Shown here one piece after another: positions 22,211 to 30,290 of a stretch of DNA of 33,907 bases. Location: NCBI RefSeq assembly GCF_020103755.1, contig NZ_JAHSQD010000029.1, positions 1-33,907 of the forward strand, in the 5' to 3' direction. The position numbers and the translations under genes are program-made. The notes below the pieces were generated by a model. That model had not been told where the DNA came from. It did no database searches and was given only the letters and a program-made list of their open reading frames with translations. The stretch comes from Streptomyces sp. LS1784 (GTDB taxonomy: Bacteria; Actinomycetota; Actinomycetes; Streptomycetales; Streptomycetaceae). The number at the start of each line of letters is the position of its first letter. Position 1 is the stretch's first letter.

Positions 22211-22540
22211 GAGTGTGCCCCTCGTCTGGACAGGTGGTTCCGAGGCCGGTTCCAGGGTGGTCCGGGGGCCTTGCAGATTTCTTGATGCGGCGTGCCCGGG
22301 GTGCCGGAGATGCCGTGGGTGCCGGGATGCCGGGGAGCCGCGGGGGAGGTGTGGAGCCGGTACGGCCGCCCCGGCCATGCCCCCGGCCGCACGTTCCCGC
22401 GGCGGGGGCGCCGGCCTGTTTCGGTCGGGGGTCCGTCCGTGAAATCGAAGAGACATTGGCTCGACAGCGGCGCTCCCTAACGTCATGACTGTCGCCCCGA
22501 CCGGGCGGCACCGAAGAGCCCGTGACGAGGAGAAGCCCTT
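22211..22540. other. 330-bp divergent promoter region
   Basis: Between the halogenase and the small secreted-peptide gene. No gene was found; frames here are GC-skew shadows. A plus-strand promoter candidate lies at 22456-22483. The AT-richer patch 22270-22290 could hold the halogenase promoter. Activator sites for the SARP are possible but no clean direct repeat was seen. Confidence 0.5.
22456..22483 (+). promoter_or_regulatory. Putative promoter of the small secreted-peptide gene
   Basis: -35 TTGGCT (22456-22461), 16-base spacer, -10 TAACGT (22478-22483), about 57 bases before ATG 22541. A plausible vegetative-type promoter by eye only. Confidence 0.35.
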
Positions 22541-22768
22541 ATGCGCAGCATCCGCACCGCACTTGTCGTAGCCGGCTCCGTCGTGGCCGCGGCCTCGGCC
22601 CTGACGGTGTGCTCGGCGGGGCAGGCAGCCGCGAGTGACGTTCCGGCGGCGTCGGCGATCCGGTACGGGGTCCAGTACGGGGCCCAGGACGAGGTTCCGT
22701 GGACCGGTCCGGGCCCCGGGACGCCGGTTCCGGGCGTGGCCGGTGATTCCGAGGTGCCCTGGACCTGA
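22541..22768 (+). CDS. Small secreted peptide with repeated EVPWT motif (75 aa)
   Basis: ATG 22541 follows AGGAG by about nine bases. Residues 1-32 form a clear Sec signal peptide (MRSIRTALVVAGSVVAAAS, then ALTVCSAGQAAAS). The mature piece of about 43 residues is low in charge, rich in Gly, Pro and Val, and contains DEVPWTGPGPG and, at the very C-terminus, DSEVPWT. The two EVPWT copies are encoded by different codons, so they are kept at protein level or are old. It is not recognised as any family. It is divergent from the halogenase and ends nine bases from the convergent SARP stop. It might be a structural, signalling or precursor peptide; nothing decides between these. Confidence 0.68.
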   Translation: MRSIRTALVVAGSVVAAASALTVCSAGQAAASDVPAASAIRYGVQYGAQDEVPWTGPGPGTPVPGVAGDSEVPWT

Positions 22769-22777
22769 CCGTCCGCG

Positions 22778-25768
22778 TCAGCCTTCCAGGACGTCGATGA
22801 GGTCCTGCGGGGAGACGGGTCCGCCGGCTGCGGTCACGTTCTTCAGGACCTTCGCCACCTGCTCCTGCCAGACGGGGGCACGCAGGTCCTCGAACACGGC
22901 CCGCGCGGCCTCCAGACGGAGGGCCGCCTCGGGCGTGCCGCGCACCGCGAGCGCGCAGCCGAGGTCGGCCTCGATACGGGCTCGGAGGAACCGGTCGGAC
23001 ACCTCGTCGGCGACTTCGAGGGCCTGGAGGAGCGCGATCTGCGCGCTCTCCCACGCGCCCTGGCGCCAGCGCGCCTCGCCGATGCCGCGCAGCGCGTGGG
23101 CCTCGCCGAGCCGGTCGCCGTCCTGCCGGGTGAGGGCGAGGACCTTGACGCAGGTCTCCTCCGCCGCGGCCGGGTCGCCCCGGCGCAGCAGGGCCTCGGC
23201 CAGCCGGTAGGTGTTCTGGGTCTCGCCGCGGACACTGCCGGCCTTGCGGCTCATGGCGATGGCGTCCGTGCACAGGGCTATTCCCTCGGCCAGATTGCCC
23301 CGTTCCAGCTCCAGCTGGGCGAGCAGCCCCAGCGCATGGGACTCGCCGGCGATGTCGCCCGCCTGCCGGAACCCCTCCAGGGCCTCGCGGGCGTCCCGCA
23401 TGGCGCCGTCGAGGTCGCCGGAGAAGCGGGCGCACAGGGCCAGGTTGCGCAGGGTCACGGCACGCCCGTGGATCTCGCCGCACGCGTCGAAGAGGGCGAG
23501 GGCCCGGGTGAGCAGGGGTACGGCCTCCTCGTAGTGGCGCTGGTAGATCGCCAGGGTGGCCTGGGAGCGGAGCATCGTGGCCTCGCCGAGGGTGTCGCCG
23601 GTGCGGACGGCTGCGGCGAGGGCGTGGTCGGCGCAGGTGCTCCAGTCGTCGAGGTAGTTGTGGGCCTCGAAGAGGGTGGTGCTGTTGACCGTCAGGCCCC
23701 AGGCGTAGGCGGCGGTGTGGTCCCCGGCCGCGGCCTGCTTGATGACGTCGCGCAGGGCGGTGCGTTCGGACTCGAGCCAGTCCATGGGGTTGGCGAGGAG
23801 TTCGTCGGTGAGCTCGGCGGCGAGCGGGTAGGGGGTGACCCGGCCGTAGGAGACGGTGTGGTCGCCTCCGTAGGTGCGGGTGCGGGCGGCGTCCGCGAGC
23901 GCGAGCCAGCCTCCGTAGGCCCGTTCCAGCGCGGCCGTGCGGTTCTCCTCGCTCTCCTCCTCCTGGGCGCGTTCCCAGGCGAACAGCCGGAGCAGGTCCT
24001 GGAATCGGTAGCGGATGGCGGGGCCCGAGGAGGGGGCGACCTCCAGGAGCTGGGTGTCGACGAGCTGCTCGATGAGGTCCTCCGCGTCGACGGCGTCGGT
24101 GTCGACGAGGGCGGCCCCGACCCAGGAGGCGAAGTCGGGCACGCTGAGGAGTCCGAGCCGGCGGTAGAGCTCGCGCGCCTGGGGGGACAGGTCGCGGTAG
24201 CTGAGCCGGAAACCGGCGCGTACGCCGCCTTCGCCGGGGCTGAGCTCGTCCAGCCGACGGCGCTGGTCCTCCAGCCGGGTGACCAGGTTCCGTACCGACC
24301 AGTGGGGTTTCGCGGCGAGGCGGGCGCCCGCGATGCGCAGGGCGAGCGGCAGCCGGTCACACAGGACGCCGAGGCGTTCGGTGGCGCCGGGGTCGTCGAC
24401 GATGCGCTCGGCGCCGGCGACCTCGGCGAGCAGGGCGGTGGCCTCCTGCGGGGCCATCGCGTTGAGGCCGAGGGACAGGACGGCGTAGTCGCCGATCAGT
24501 TCGTCCATGAGGTCGCGGCCGGTGATGATGACGCAGCAGCGGCCGTTTCCGGGCAGTAAGGGCTGGACCTGGCGGAAGGAGCGGGCGTTGTCGAGGACGA
24601 TCAGGACGCGTTTGCCGCCCAGCACGCTGCGGTAGAGGGCGGCCTGGTCGCCGGGGTCGGTGGGGATCTGGGGCGCGGGGACGCCGAGGCTGCGCAGGAA
24701 GCGGTCGAGGGCGGTGGAGGGGGAGACCGGCGCGTCCATCTCGTCGTAGCCGCGCAGGTCGGTGAAGAGCTGGCCGTCGGGGAAGCGGCCGGCGATCTGG
24801 TTGGCCCACTGGACGGCGAGGGCGGTCTTGCCGACGCCCGCGATGCCGCTGATGGCGGCGATGGCGAGGGGGGACTGGCCCAGGCGCTCGTCGAGCATCC
24901 GGTCGAGGGCGCTGAGTTCCTTGACGCGTCCGGTGAAGGAGGCTGAGGCGGTGGGCAGTTGGGCGGCGACGTCGGCGACGGGTGCCGGGGAGGGGTTGAC
25001 GGGTGGCTGGGTGAGTTCGGGCGAGTCGTTCAGGACGAGTTCGTGCAGCCCGGTCAGGATCGGGCCGGGCTCGATACCGAGTTCGTCGATGAGGAGCCGG
25101 CGGCCCTCGCGGAAGAGGGCGAGGGCCTCGGCGCGGCGTCCGGACCGGTACTGGGCGAGCATCAGATGGGCGCGGACCTGTTCCCGCAGCGGGTTCTCCA
25201 TGACCAGCGCGGCGAGTTCCGGGATCAGGGCGCGGTGGCGGCCGAGCTGGAGCCGCAGGCCGGCGTACTCCTCGTGGACGTTGAGGCGCAGCTCCTCCAG
25301 CTGGGCGGCCTCCGCCTCGACACGGGGTCCAGTGACGCCTTCCAGAGCGCGGCCGCGCCACAGCGAGAGCGCCTCGGCGTACGCGTCGCAGGCCTCGGCG
25401 GTCCTGCCGCCGCGGGCGAGTTCGCGGGCCTGGCGGACGGTGTCCTCGAAGACGACGGCGTCGATCCGGTGGCCCTGCGGGTTGAGGACGTATCCCGGGT
25501 GCGAGGTCGCGATGAGGTGCGCGGGGTCGGTGACGTCCTTGAACAGCTTGCGCAGGCCGGCGACGCAGATGGCGATCTGGTTGCGGGCGGTGGTGGGTGC
25601 GCCGGCGGGCCAGACGGCGTCGATGAGGGAGTCCACGGAGACGACACGGCCGGGCGACAGCAGCAGCATGGTGAGTACCGTGCGTCGACGCCCTCCGCCC
25701 ACCTGGATCGATCTGTGGTCGACTCGAACGTCCAGTGGGCCCAACAGGCTGAAGACGATCTCGCGCAT
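22778..25768 (-). CDS. SARP/AfsR-type pathway activator (SARP-BTAD-NB-ARC-TPR)
   Basis: A 996-residue regulator from ATG 25768 (GGGGGA upstream). Domain order: OmpR-type winged helix (residues 5-95: FSLLGPLDVRVDHRSIQVG, LLLSPGRVVSVDSLIDAVW, GYVL), bacterial transcriptional activation domain (about 100-245, ending LLIDELGIEPGP), NB-ARC ATPase with Walker A GIAGVGKT (308-315) and Walker B VLIVLDNA, and C-terminal TPR repeats (LALFDACGEIHGRAVTLRNL and similar). This is the AfsR-like large SARP class that activates antibiotic clusters. Codon 404 is TTA (24557-24559), the rare leucine codon read by bldA tRNA, so expression should depend on development. It is divergent from the hydroxylase gene, so it probably controls both arms of the cluster. 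Confidence 0.95.
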   Translation of the reverse strand: MREIVFSLLGPLDVRVDHRSIQVGGGRRRTVLTMLLLSPGRVVSVDSLIDAVWPAGAPTTARNQIAICVAGLRKLFKDVTDPAHLIATSHPGYVLNPQGHRIDAVVFEDTVRQARELARGGRTAEACDAYAEALSLWRGRALEGVTGPRVEAEAAQLEELRLNVHEEYAGLRLQLGRHRALIPELAALVMENPLREQVRAHLMLAQYRSGRRAEALALFREGRRLLIDELGIEPGPILTGLHELVLNDSPELTQPPVNPSPAPVADVAAQLPTASASFTGRVKELSALDRMLDERLGQSPLAIAAISGIAGVGKTALAVQWANQIAGRFPDGQLFTDLRGYDEMDAPVSPSTALDRFLRSLGVPAPQIPTDPGDQAALYRSVLGGKRVLIVLDNARSFRQVQPLLPGNGRCCVIITGRDLMDELIGDYAVLSLGLNAMAPQEATALLAEVAGAERIVDDPGATERLGVLCDRLPLALRIAGARLAAKPHWSVRNLVTRLEDQRRRLDELSPGEGGVRAGFRLSYRDLSPQARELYRRLGLLSVPDFASWVGAALVDTDAVDAEDLIEQLVDTQLLEVAPSSGPAIRYRFQDLLRLFAWERAQEEESEENRTAALERAYGGWLALADAARTRTYGGDHTVSYGRVTPYPLAAELTDELLANPMDWLESERTALRDVIKQAAAGDHTAAYAWGLTVNSTTLFEAHNYLDDWSTCADHALAAAVRTGDTLGEATMLRSQATLAIYQRHYEEAVPLLTRALALFDACGEIHGRAVTLRNLALCARFSGDLDGAMRDAREALEGFRQAGDIAGESHALGLLAQLELERGNLAEGIALCTDAIAMSRKAGSVRGETQNTYRLAEALLRRGDPAAAEETCVKVLALTRQDGDRLGEAHALRGIGEARWRQGAWESAQIALLQALEVADEVSDRFLRARIEADLGCALAVRGTPEAALRLEAARAVFEDLRAPVWQEQVAKVLKNVTAAGGPVSPQDLIDVLEG
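24557..24559 (-). other. In-frame TTA codon in the SARP gene
   Basis: The minus strand reads CAG GTC CAG CCC TTA CTG CCC; TTA is Leu404. I checked its phase against the start at 25768. TTA codons are rare in streptomycetes and concentrated in pathway regulators controlled by bldA. Confidence 0.92.
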
Positions 25769-26178
25769 GCTCGCTTTTCCCCCACTGCTCGATCCATGCC
25801 GCTTCCCCCCGGCAGACTCGCCATTCTCATCCTTTACTGGTTGGTAGAGCCAGCGAACGGCCCTTCTGGAGCCGTGCCGCCTTTGACACGCGGGGTGGCG
25901 TCCGAGGCGCGCTGCGGCGGGAAGTGCCCGGCGCGCCCACCGGCGGACTCCGGTGCGTCGTCGCCTGGCGGCCGAAGACCTCGTACGACTCCACCGCCCG
26001 GACCGCTGCCAAGGCCGCCCTGACCTCGGCTTTCGGCGCCGCGGTCGACGGCTCCGCGGTCGCCCGACCCGGGCGGACCGTACGGCGATGTAGGAGCCGC
26101 ATAGTTTTCGGCATGTTCCCCGGCCGACTCTGCGGCGACAGGACCTGACACCCGCGTGCAGAGAAGAGGGATCCGACC
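25769..26178. other. 410-bp divergent promoter region between SARP and hydroxylase genes
   Basis: No credible gene. It is the central control region of the cluster, serving the SARP leftward and the hydroxylase rightward. AT-richer patches at 25828-25845 and 26095-26115 are the likely promoter positions, but I cannot assign boxes with confidence, nor see clear SARP heptamer repeats. Confidence 0.5.
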
Positions 26179-27135
26179 ATGCAGACCGCGGCCGAAGGAC
26201 AGACAGACGTGTGGGCTCCGTGGGTGATCGCCGCCGACGGGGCCGGCGGCCCGGACCGGCTCGCCGGGCAACTGGCCGAGGCAGCCGGCGAGGAGGGCCT
26301 GGAACGGCTGCTGACCGAGAGGAAGGGCATCCTCCTGCGGGGCTTCGGCATCACCGCGCAGGACCTCGACGGCGTCCTCGACCTGCTGCTGCCGAACCGG
26401 CTCGCCTATGTGCACGGCAACTCGCCCCGCACCAAGGTCGGCGGGAACGTGTACACGTCGACGGAGTACCCGCAGGAGTTCACCATCTCGATGCACAACG
26501 AGATGAGCTACGCCCACCAGTGGCCCTCGCGGCTGGCGTTCTACTGCGAGAGGGCGGCGACGACCGGCGGGGCCACCCCGGTCCTCGACGCCGCCCTCTG
26601 GCTCGGCTCGCTCGACGCCGAGGTCCGTGAGGCGTTCCGCGACGGGGTGCGCTACGTCCAGAACCTGCACGACGGCTACGGCCTGGGCAAGAGCTGGCAG
26701 GCCACCTTCGAGACGCAGGAGCGCGGGGAGGTCGAGGCCTTCCTGGCGGGTGCCGGGGCCGACTGGACCTGGAAGGCCGACGGCGGCCTGCGGGTCGGCC
26801 AGCTCCGCCCGGCCACCGTCCGCCATCCCCTCACCGGCACCGAGGTCTGGTTCAACCAGGCCGACCAGTGGCACCCGGCCGGGCTCGGTGACGAGACCGC
26901 GGCCCGGCTGGCGGCGATCCTTGCGCCCGATGAGCTTCCGCAGTCGGTGACCTTCGCCGACGGCAGCCCCATCCCCGCCGCGTACGTCGAGCAGATCCGC
27001 GATCGCGGACTGGAGAACGCCGTTGACGTCGACTGGCGCGAGGGCGACCTGCTGCTCATCGACAACGTCCTGCTCGCGCACGGCCGCAGGCCGTTCACGG
27101 GCAGCCGCCGGGTCCTCGTGGCGATGTCCGGCTGA
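26179..27135 (+). CDS. SyrP/TfdA-family Fe(II)/2-oxoglutarate-dependent hydroxylase
   Basis: A 318-residue TauD/TfdA-fold oxygenase from ATG 26179 (AGAGGG upstream). The metal site is visible: His106 and Glu108 in SMHNEMSY, and distal His301 in LLAHGRRPFTGSRR, with Arg310/311 as the 2-oxoglutarate carboxylate ligand. Other family features are ERKGILLRGFGI at the start and WPSRLAFYCERAATTGGATP. The H-x-E variant and the HNEMSY segment resemble NRPS-associated beta-hydroxylases such as SyrP and KtzO/KtzP, which act on aspartyl or glutamyl units bound to carrier proteins. A similar role on an amino acid of the adjacent NRPS is likely; chlorination is not expected because the acidic ligand is present. 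Two strong hairpins follow, so it may be transcribed alone. Confidence 0.92.
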   Translation: MQTAAEGQTDVWAPWVIAADGAGGPDRLAGQLAEAAGEEGLERLLTERKGILLRGFGITAQDLDGVLDLLLPNRLAYVHGNSPRTKVGGNVYTSTEYPQEFTISMHNEMSYAHQWPSRLAFYCERAATTGGATPVLDAALWLGSLDAEVREAFRDGVRYVQNLHDGYGLGKSWQATFETQERGEVEAFLAGAGADWTWKADGGLRVGQLRPATVRHPLTGTEVWFNQADQWHPAGLGDETAARLAAILAPDELPQSVTFADGSPIPAAYVEQIRDRGLENAVDVDWREGDLLLIDNVLLAHGRRPFTGSRRVLVAMSG

Positions 27136-27141
27136 TGCGCA

Positions 27142-27165
27142 CGCCGGTGACCCCGGTCACCGGCG
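27142..27165 (+). terminator. Hairpin 1 after hydroxylase gene
   Basis: CGCCGGTGACC-CC-GGTCACCGGCG, a perfect 11-bp inverted repeat (realistically nine pairs with a larger loop), six bases after the hydroxylase stop. Confidence 0.6.
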
Positions 27166-27181
27166 CGTAGCGCGGCGGCCC

Positions 27182-27208
27182 GGGACCGCCCGCCGGCCGG
27201 GCGGTCCC
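27182..27208 (+). terminator. Hairpin 2 after hydroxylase gene
   Basis: GGGACCGCCCG-CCGGC-CGGGCGGTCCC, a perfect 11-bp stem with five-base loop. With hairpin 1 it makes a tandem terminator separating the hydroxylase from the diaminopropionate/NRPS operon. The AT-richer stretch that follows (27237-27265) is a likely promoter position for that operon. Confidence 0.65.
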
Positions 27209-27320
27209 GATCGGCCACCGGCCGCCGGGACACGGCGAATTGCTCGTATAGATGTTCGATAGGGCGTCCATAGGCGCCTCTCGCACCGTTGATCCTGCGA
27301 GTCAGAGAGGGAGTGACAGA

Positions 27321-28196
27321 GTGAGCCAGGCCGTACACCGCGGAATCATCTCCACCATCGGCGACACGCCGCTGATGGAGACCACCGGCCTCATCCCGGG
27401 ATTCCGGTCCCGCGTCTTCATGAAGCTGGAGCGCCACAACCCGGGCGGCAGCATCGAGGACCGCACGGCCCTCTCCCTCGTGCGGGAGGTGATCCGGCGC
27501 GACGCCGTCGTCCCGGGCAGCTCGCTCGCCGTCGAGATCTGCACCCCCGAACTCGCGGTCTCCCTCGCGCAGGTGTGCCGCTTCTACGACATCGAGTTCC
27601 TCGCGCTGCTGGAGGCGGAGGCGGCCGCCCCGTACCCCGCGCTGCTCACGGCCTACGGGGCGCGCTTCGAGGTCCTCGCCCCCGGCGCCGCCCGCGAGCG
27701 GCTCTCGGAGATCCTCGCCACCGACTCCCGTGCGCTGCGACTGAGCACCGGCGCGGCCCCGCTGTGGCCGCGGGAGGACACCGACACCATGCGGGAGATC
27801 GCCGAGGCACTGGAGGAGCGGGTCGACCTGGTGCTGTGCGACCTGGACTACCCCCGCACGCTGGGCGGCTGCGCCGAGTACGCGCGTATCCAGGGGCTCA
27901 ACACCACGGTGGTCGGGGTCGTCAGAGCCCCCGCGTCGGTGCCGTCCGGCCCGCTCGCGGTCCCGTTCGGCGTCGACGAGGTGGTGCGGGTGAGCCTGGA
28001 GGACACCTCCCGCATGCGGGAGCTGCTGCTGCACCGCGAAGGGCTGTTGGCCGACCCGGCGGCCGGCGCCGGCGCGGCGGCGCTGCTGAGCCTGGCGCAC
28101 CGGATCCCCGCCGGATCGAACTGCGTCATCGTCTCTCCGTCCGGTGGTGACCGGTGCCCGGAGAACTTCGAGCTGAAGGATGCGACACCATGCTGA
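27321..28196 (+). CDS. SbnA/cysteine-synthase-like protein lacking the PLP lysine (probable pseudoenzyme)
   Basis: A 291-residue protein from GTG 27321 (GGGAG seven bases upstream), chosen over the ATG at 27252 because the family N-terminus ISTIGDTPLMET follows closely. The fold-type II PLP-enzyme framework is clear: ERHNPGGSIEDRTALSLV, LGGCAEYARIQGLNTTVVGV, and GSNCVIVSPSGGDR. The Schiff-base lysine of NPGGSIKDR is Glu46 (codon GAG at 27456-27458), and the Ser-Gly-Asn loop SSSGNLG is replaced by ICTPELA. It should bind PLP poorly, if at all, and cannot do the normal replacement chemistry. It is shorter than the intact paralogue at 29191. Its stop overlaps the SbnB start by seven bases, so it is kept in the operon. 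It might be a partner subunit for SbnA or SbnB. Confidence 0.9.
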   Translation: MSQAVHRGIISTIGDTPLMETTGLIPGFRSRVFMKLERHNPGGSIEDRTALSLVREVIRRDAVVPGSSLAVEICTPELAVSLAQVCRFYDIEFLALLEAEAAAPYPALLTAYGARFEVLAPGAARERLSEILATDSRALRLSTGAAPLWPREDTDTMREIAEALEERVDLVLCDLDYPRTLGGCAEYARIQGLNTTVVGVVRAPASVPSGPLAVPFGVDEVVRVSLEDTSRMRELLLHREGLLADPAAGAGAAALLSLAHRIPAGSNCVIVSPSGGDRCPENFELKDATPC

Positions 28197-29188
28197 TTCT
28201 GCGTCACGCCGACGTGCGGGACCTTCTCGACGGGCAGGAACGCCTGGTCGCCGATGTCGTGCGGGAGACCTACACGGCCCACGACGAAGGCCTCACCGCA
28301 CTGCCGCACTCCATCTTCCTGCGCTTTCCCGACTCCCCCCGGGACCGCATCATCGGACTGCCCGCCTTCATCGGCGGGGAGACGCCGGCCACGGGCATGA
28401 AGTGGATCTCCTCCTTCCCCGGGAACCTGGAGGCGGGCCTGGAGCGCGCCAGCGCGGCGATCATCCTCAACGAGCCAGCCACCGGCCGCCCCCAGGCCCT
28501 GATCGAGGGCTCGGTCGTCTCCGCGAAGCGGACGGCGGCCAGCGCGGCCCTCGCCGCACGGCTGTTCACCGCGGACGCCGACACCCACGGCGCGGCCCTG
28601 ATCGGCTGCGGGGTCATCAACCTGGAGGTGCTGCGCTTCCTCCGCTCGGAACTGCCCCTGCTGCGCGAGGCCGTGGTGTACGACCAGGACCCGGACCGGG
28701 CCGCCGGCTTCGCCGCCCGGGCCACCGAGCTCCTCGGCCTGCGGGTCACCGTCGCGGACACCGTCGCCGAGGCGCTCGCCGCGTACCGTCTGGTGTCGCT
28801 GGCCACCACCGCGAGCGAGCCCCACCTGGACCTGACCCCGCTCTCCGTCGGCTCCACGATCCTGCACGTCTCCCTGCGCGACCTGCACACCGATTCCATC
28901 CTCGCCGCGCAGAACGTGGTCGACGACGCCGACCACGTCAGCCGGGAGCGGACCTCCATCCACCTCACCGAACAGGCCACCGGCGGCCGGGAGTTCATCG
29001 ACGCCGAGATCGGCCGGGTGCTGCGGGACCCGGGCTCCTTCACCCGCGACCCCGCGCGGACCCTGGTCTACTCGCCCTTCGGCCTCGGTGTCCTCGACAT
29101 CGCGCTGGCCGCCCGGCTGTACGCCGAGGCGTCGGCCAAGGGGCTCGGCGTACCGGTCGAGGGCTTCCTCCCCGGAGAGACCAGCTGA
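28190..29188 (+). CDS. sbnB: SbnB-like N-(1-amino-1-carboxyl-2-ethyl)-glutamate dehydrogenase
   Basis: A 332-residue member of the ornithine-cyclodeaminase / mu-crystallin family from ATG 28190 (AAGGA upstream). In staphyloferrin B synthesis, SbnB oxidises ACEGA with NAD+ to release L-2,3-diaminopropionate and 2-oxoglutarate. Supporting features are the N-terminal LRHADVRDLLDGQE, substrate-loop GMKWISSFPGN, EGSVVSAKRTAASAALAARL, the Rossmann motif ALIGCGVINLEVLRF, and HVSLRDLHTDSILAA. The context confirms SbnB rather than ornithine cyclodeaminase: it overlaps the SbnA-like gene and is followed two bases later by intact SbnA. Confidence 0.93.
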   Translation: MLILRHADVRDLLDGQERLVADVVRETYTAHDEGLTALPHSIFLRFPDSPRDRIIGLPAFIGGETPATGMKWISSFPGNLEAGLERASAAIILNEPATGRPQALIEGSVVSAKRTAASAALAARLFTADADTHGAALIGCGVINLEVLRFLRSELPLLREAVVYDQDPDRAAGFAARATELLGLRVTVADTVAEALAAYRLVSLATTASEPHLDLTPLSVGSTILHVSLRDLHTDSILAAQNVVDDADHVSRERTSIHLTEQATGGREFIDAEIGRVLRDPGSFTRDPARTLVYSPFGLGVLDIALAARLYAEASAKGLGVPVEGFLPGETS

Positions 29189-29190
29189 TC

Positions 29191-30201
29191 ATGAAGCCTG
29201 GACGCCGCGCCCCGGCCCAGGGGCTGCAAGAGACCATCGGCAACACCCCACTGGTGCTCCTCGACCGGTTGCTGCCGGACCTCGGGTCCCGGGTCCACGC
29301 CAAGATGGAACGCTTCAATCCCGGCGGCAGCATCAAGGACAGGACCGCGCTGCGGCTCCTCGCCGACAAGGTCGCCGCGGGCGAGCTGGTGCCGGGACGG
29401 TCGGTGATCGTCGAATCCAGCTCCGGCAACCTCGGAGTGGGACTCGCCCAGCTGTGCCGCAGCTTCGGGCTCCGCTTCCTCTGCGTGGTCGACGCCCGGA
29501 CCACCGAGCGGAACATCGCCCTCCTGCGCGCCTACCGGGCCGAGGTGGAGGTGGTCACCGAACCCGACCCGCAGACCCGCGAGTTCCTGCCCGCCCGGCT
29601 CCGCCGGGTGCAGGAGCTGACCGCGACGATCCCGCACGCCTACTGGCCCAACCAGTACACCAACCCGCTCAACCCGATGGCGCACCACCGCACCATGGCG
29701 GAGATCGACCGCGCCCTGGGCGGCCGGATCGACTACCTGTTCTGCGCGGTCAGCACGTTCGGGACGCTGCGGGGCTGTGCCGAGTACATCCGCGAACACG
29801 GCCTGTCCACCACGGTGGTGGGCGTGGACGCGGCCGGCAGCGCCATCTTCGGCAACCCGCCCGGGCCCCGGCTGCTGCCCGGCCACGGCGCCGCGATCCG
29901 TCCGCCGCTCGCCGACGTGACCCTGGCCGACGAGGTGGTCCACGTCCCCGACCTCGACGCCGTCGCGGCCTGCCGCCGGCTGGTCCGGCGCGAGGCGGTC
30001 CTCGCCGGAGCCTCCTCGGGGGCGGTCGTCGCCGCCCTGGAACGGCTCGCCGACCGGATCCCGAAGGGCTCCACCTGCGTCCTGGTCTTCCCCGACGGCG
30101 GCGACCGCTACCTCGACACCGTCTACTCCGACGCCTGGGTCACCGAGCACTTCGGAGCCGTCTCCCACCTCTGGGAGACCCGCCTCACCACCTCCGTCTG
30201 A
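29191..30201 (+). CDS. sbnA: SbnA-like N-(2-amino-2-carboxyethyl)-L-glutamate synthase (intact copy)
   Basis: A 336-residue PLP enzyme of the cysteine-synthase family from ATG 29191, two bases after the sbnB stop, so translation is coupled. It should join O-phosphoserine and glutamate to give ACEGA, the SbnB substrate. Catalytic parts are intact: LQETIGNTPLVLLDR, NPGGSIKDRTALRLL with Schiff-base Lys49, substrate loop VESSSGNLGVGLAQ, phosphate-binding region SAVSTFGTLRGCAEYI (read as FCAVSTFGTLRG), and ASSGAVVAALERLA with VFPDGGDRY near the C-terminus. It is clearly paralogous to the product of 27321-28196, which lacks the lysine. The pair with SbnB makes the window a diaminopropionate-producing cluster. 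Confidence 0.94.
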   Translation: MKPGRRAPAQGLQETIGNTPLVLLDRLLPDLGSRVHAKMERFNPGGSIKDRTALRLLADKVAAGELVPGRSVIVESSSGNLGVGLAQLCRSFGLRFLCVVDARTTERNIALLRAYRAEVEVVTEPDPQTREFLPARLRRVQELTATIPHAYWPNQYTNPLNPMAHHRTMAEIDRALGGRIDYLFCAVSTFGTLRGCAEYIREHGLSTTVVGVDAAGSAIFGNPPGPRLLPGHGAAIRPPLADVTLADEVVHVPDLDAVAACRRLVRREAVLAGASSGAVVAALERLADRIPKGSTCVLVFPDGGDRYLDTVYSDAWVTEHFGAVSHLWETRLTTSV

Positions 30202-30290
30202 CCCGGTCCGGCCGACTCGCCGATCCACCCGGTCCGGCCGGTCCGTCGAACCGCCCGATCCACGTCAACCACTCGATTCAGGAGACATCC

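Noticed and set aside
22211..22486. N-terminal extension of the halogenase to 627 residues
   Set aside because: The extension is Arg/Pro-rich without family similarity; ATG 22210 has a ribosome site and matches the usual halogenase N-terminus.
22541..22768. Calling the small EVPWT peptide a RiPP precursor
   Set aside because: It has a Sec-type signal peptide and there is no recognisable RiPP modification enzyme beside it; kept as an unknown secreted peptide.
26179..27135. Calling the 2-oxoglutarate enzyme an aliphatic halogenase
   Set aside because: Such halogenases replace the acidic iron ligand with Ala or Gly; here HNE retains Glu108.
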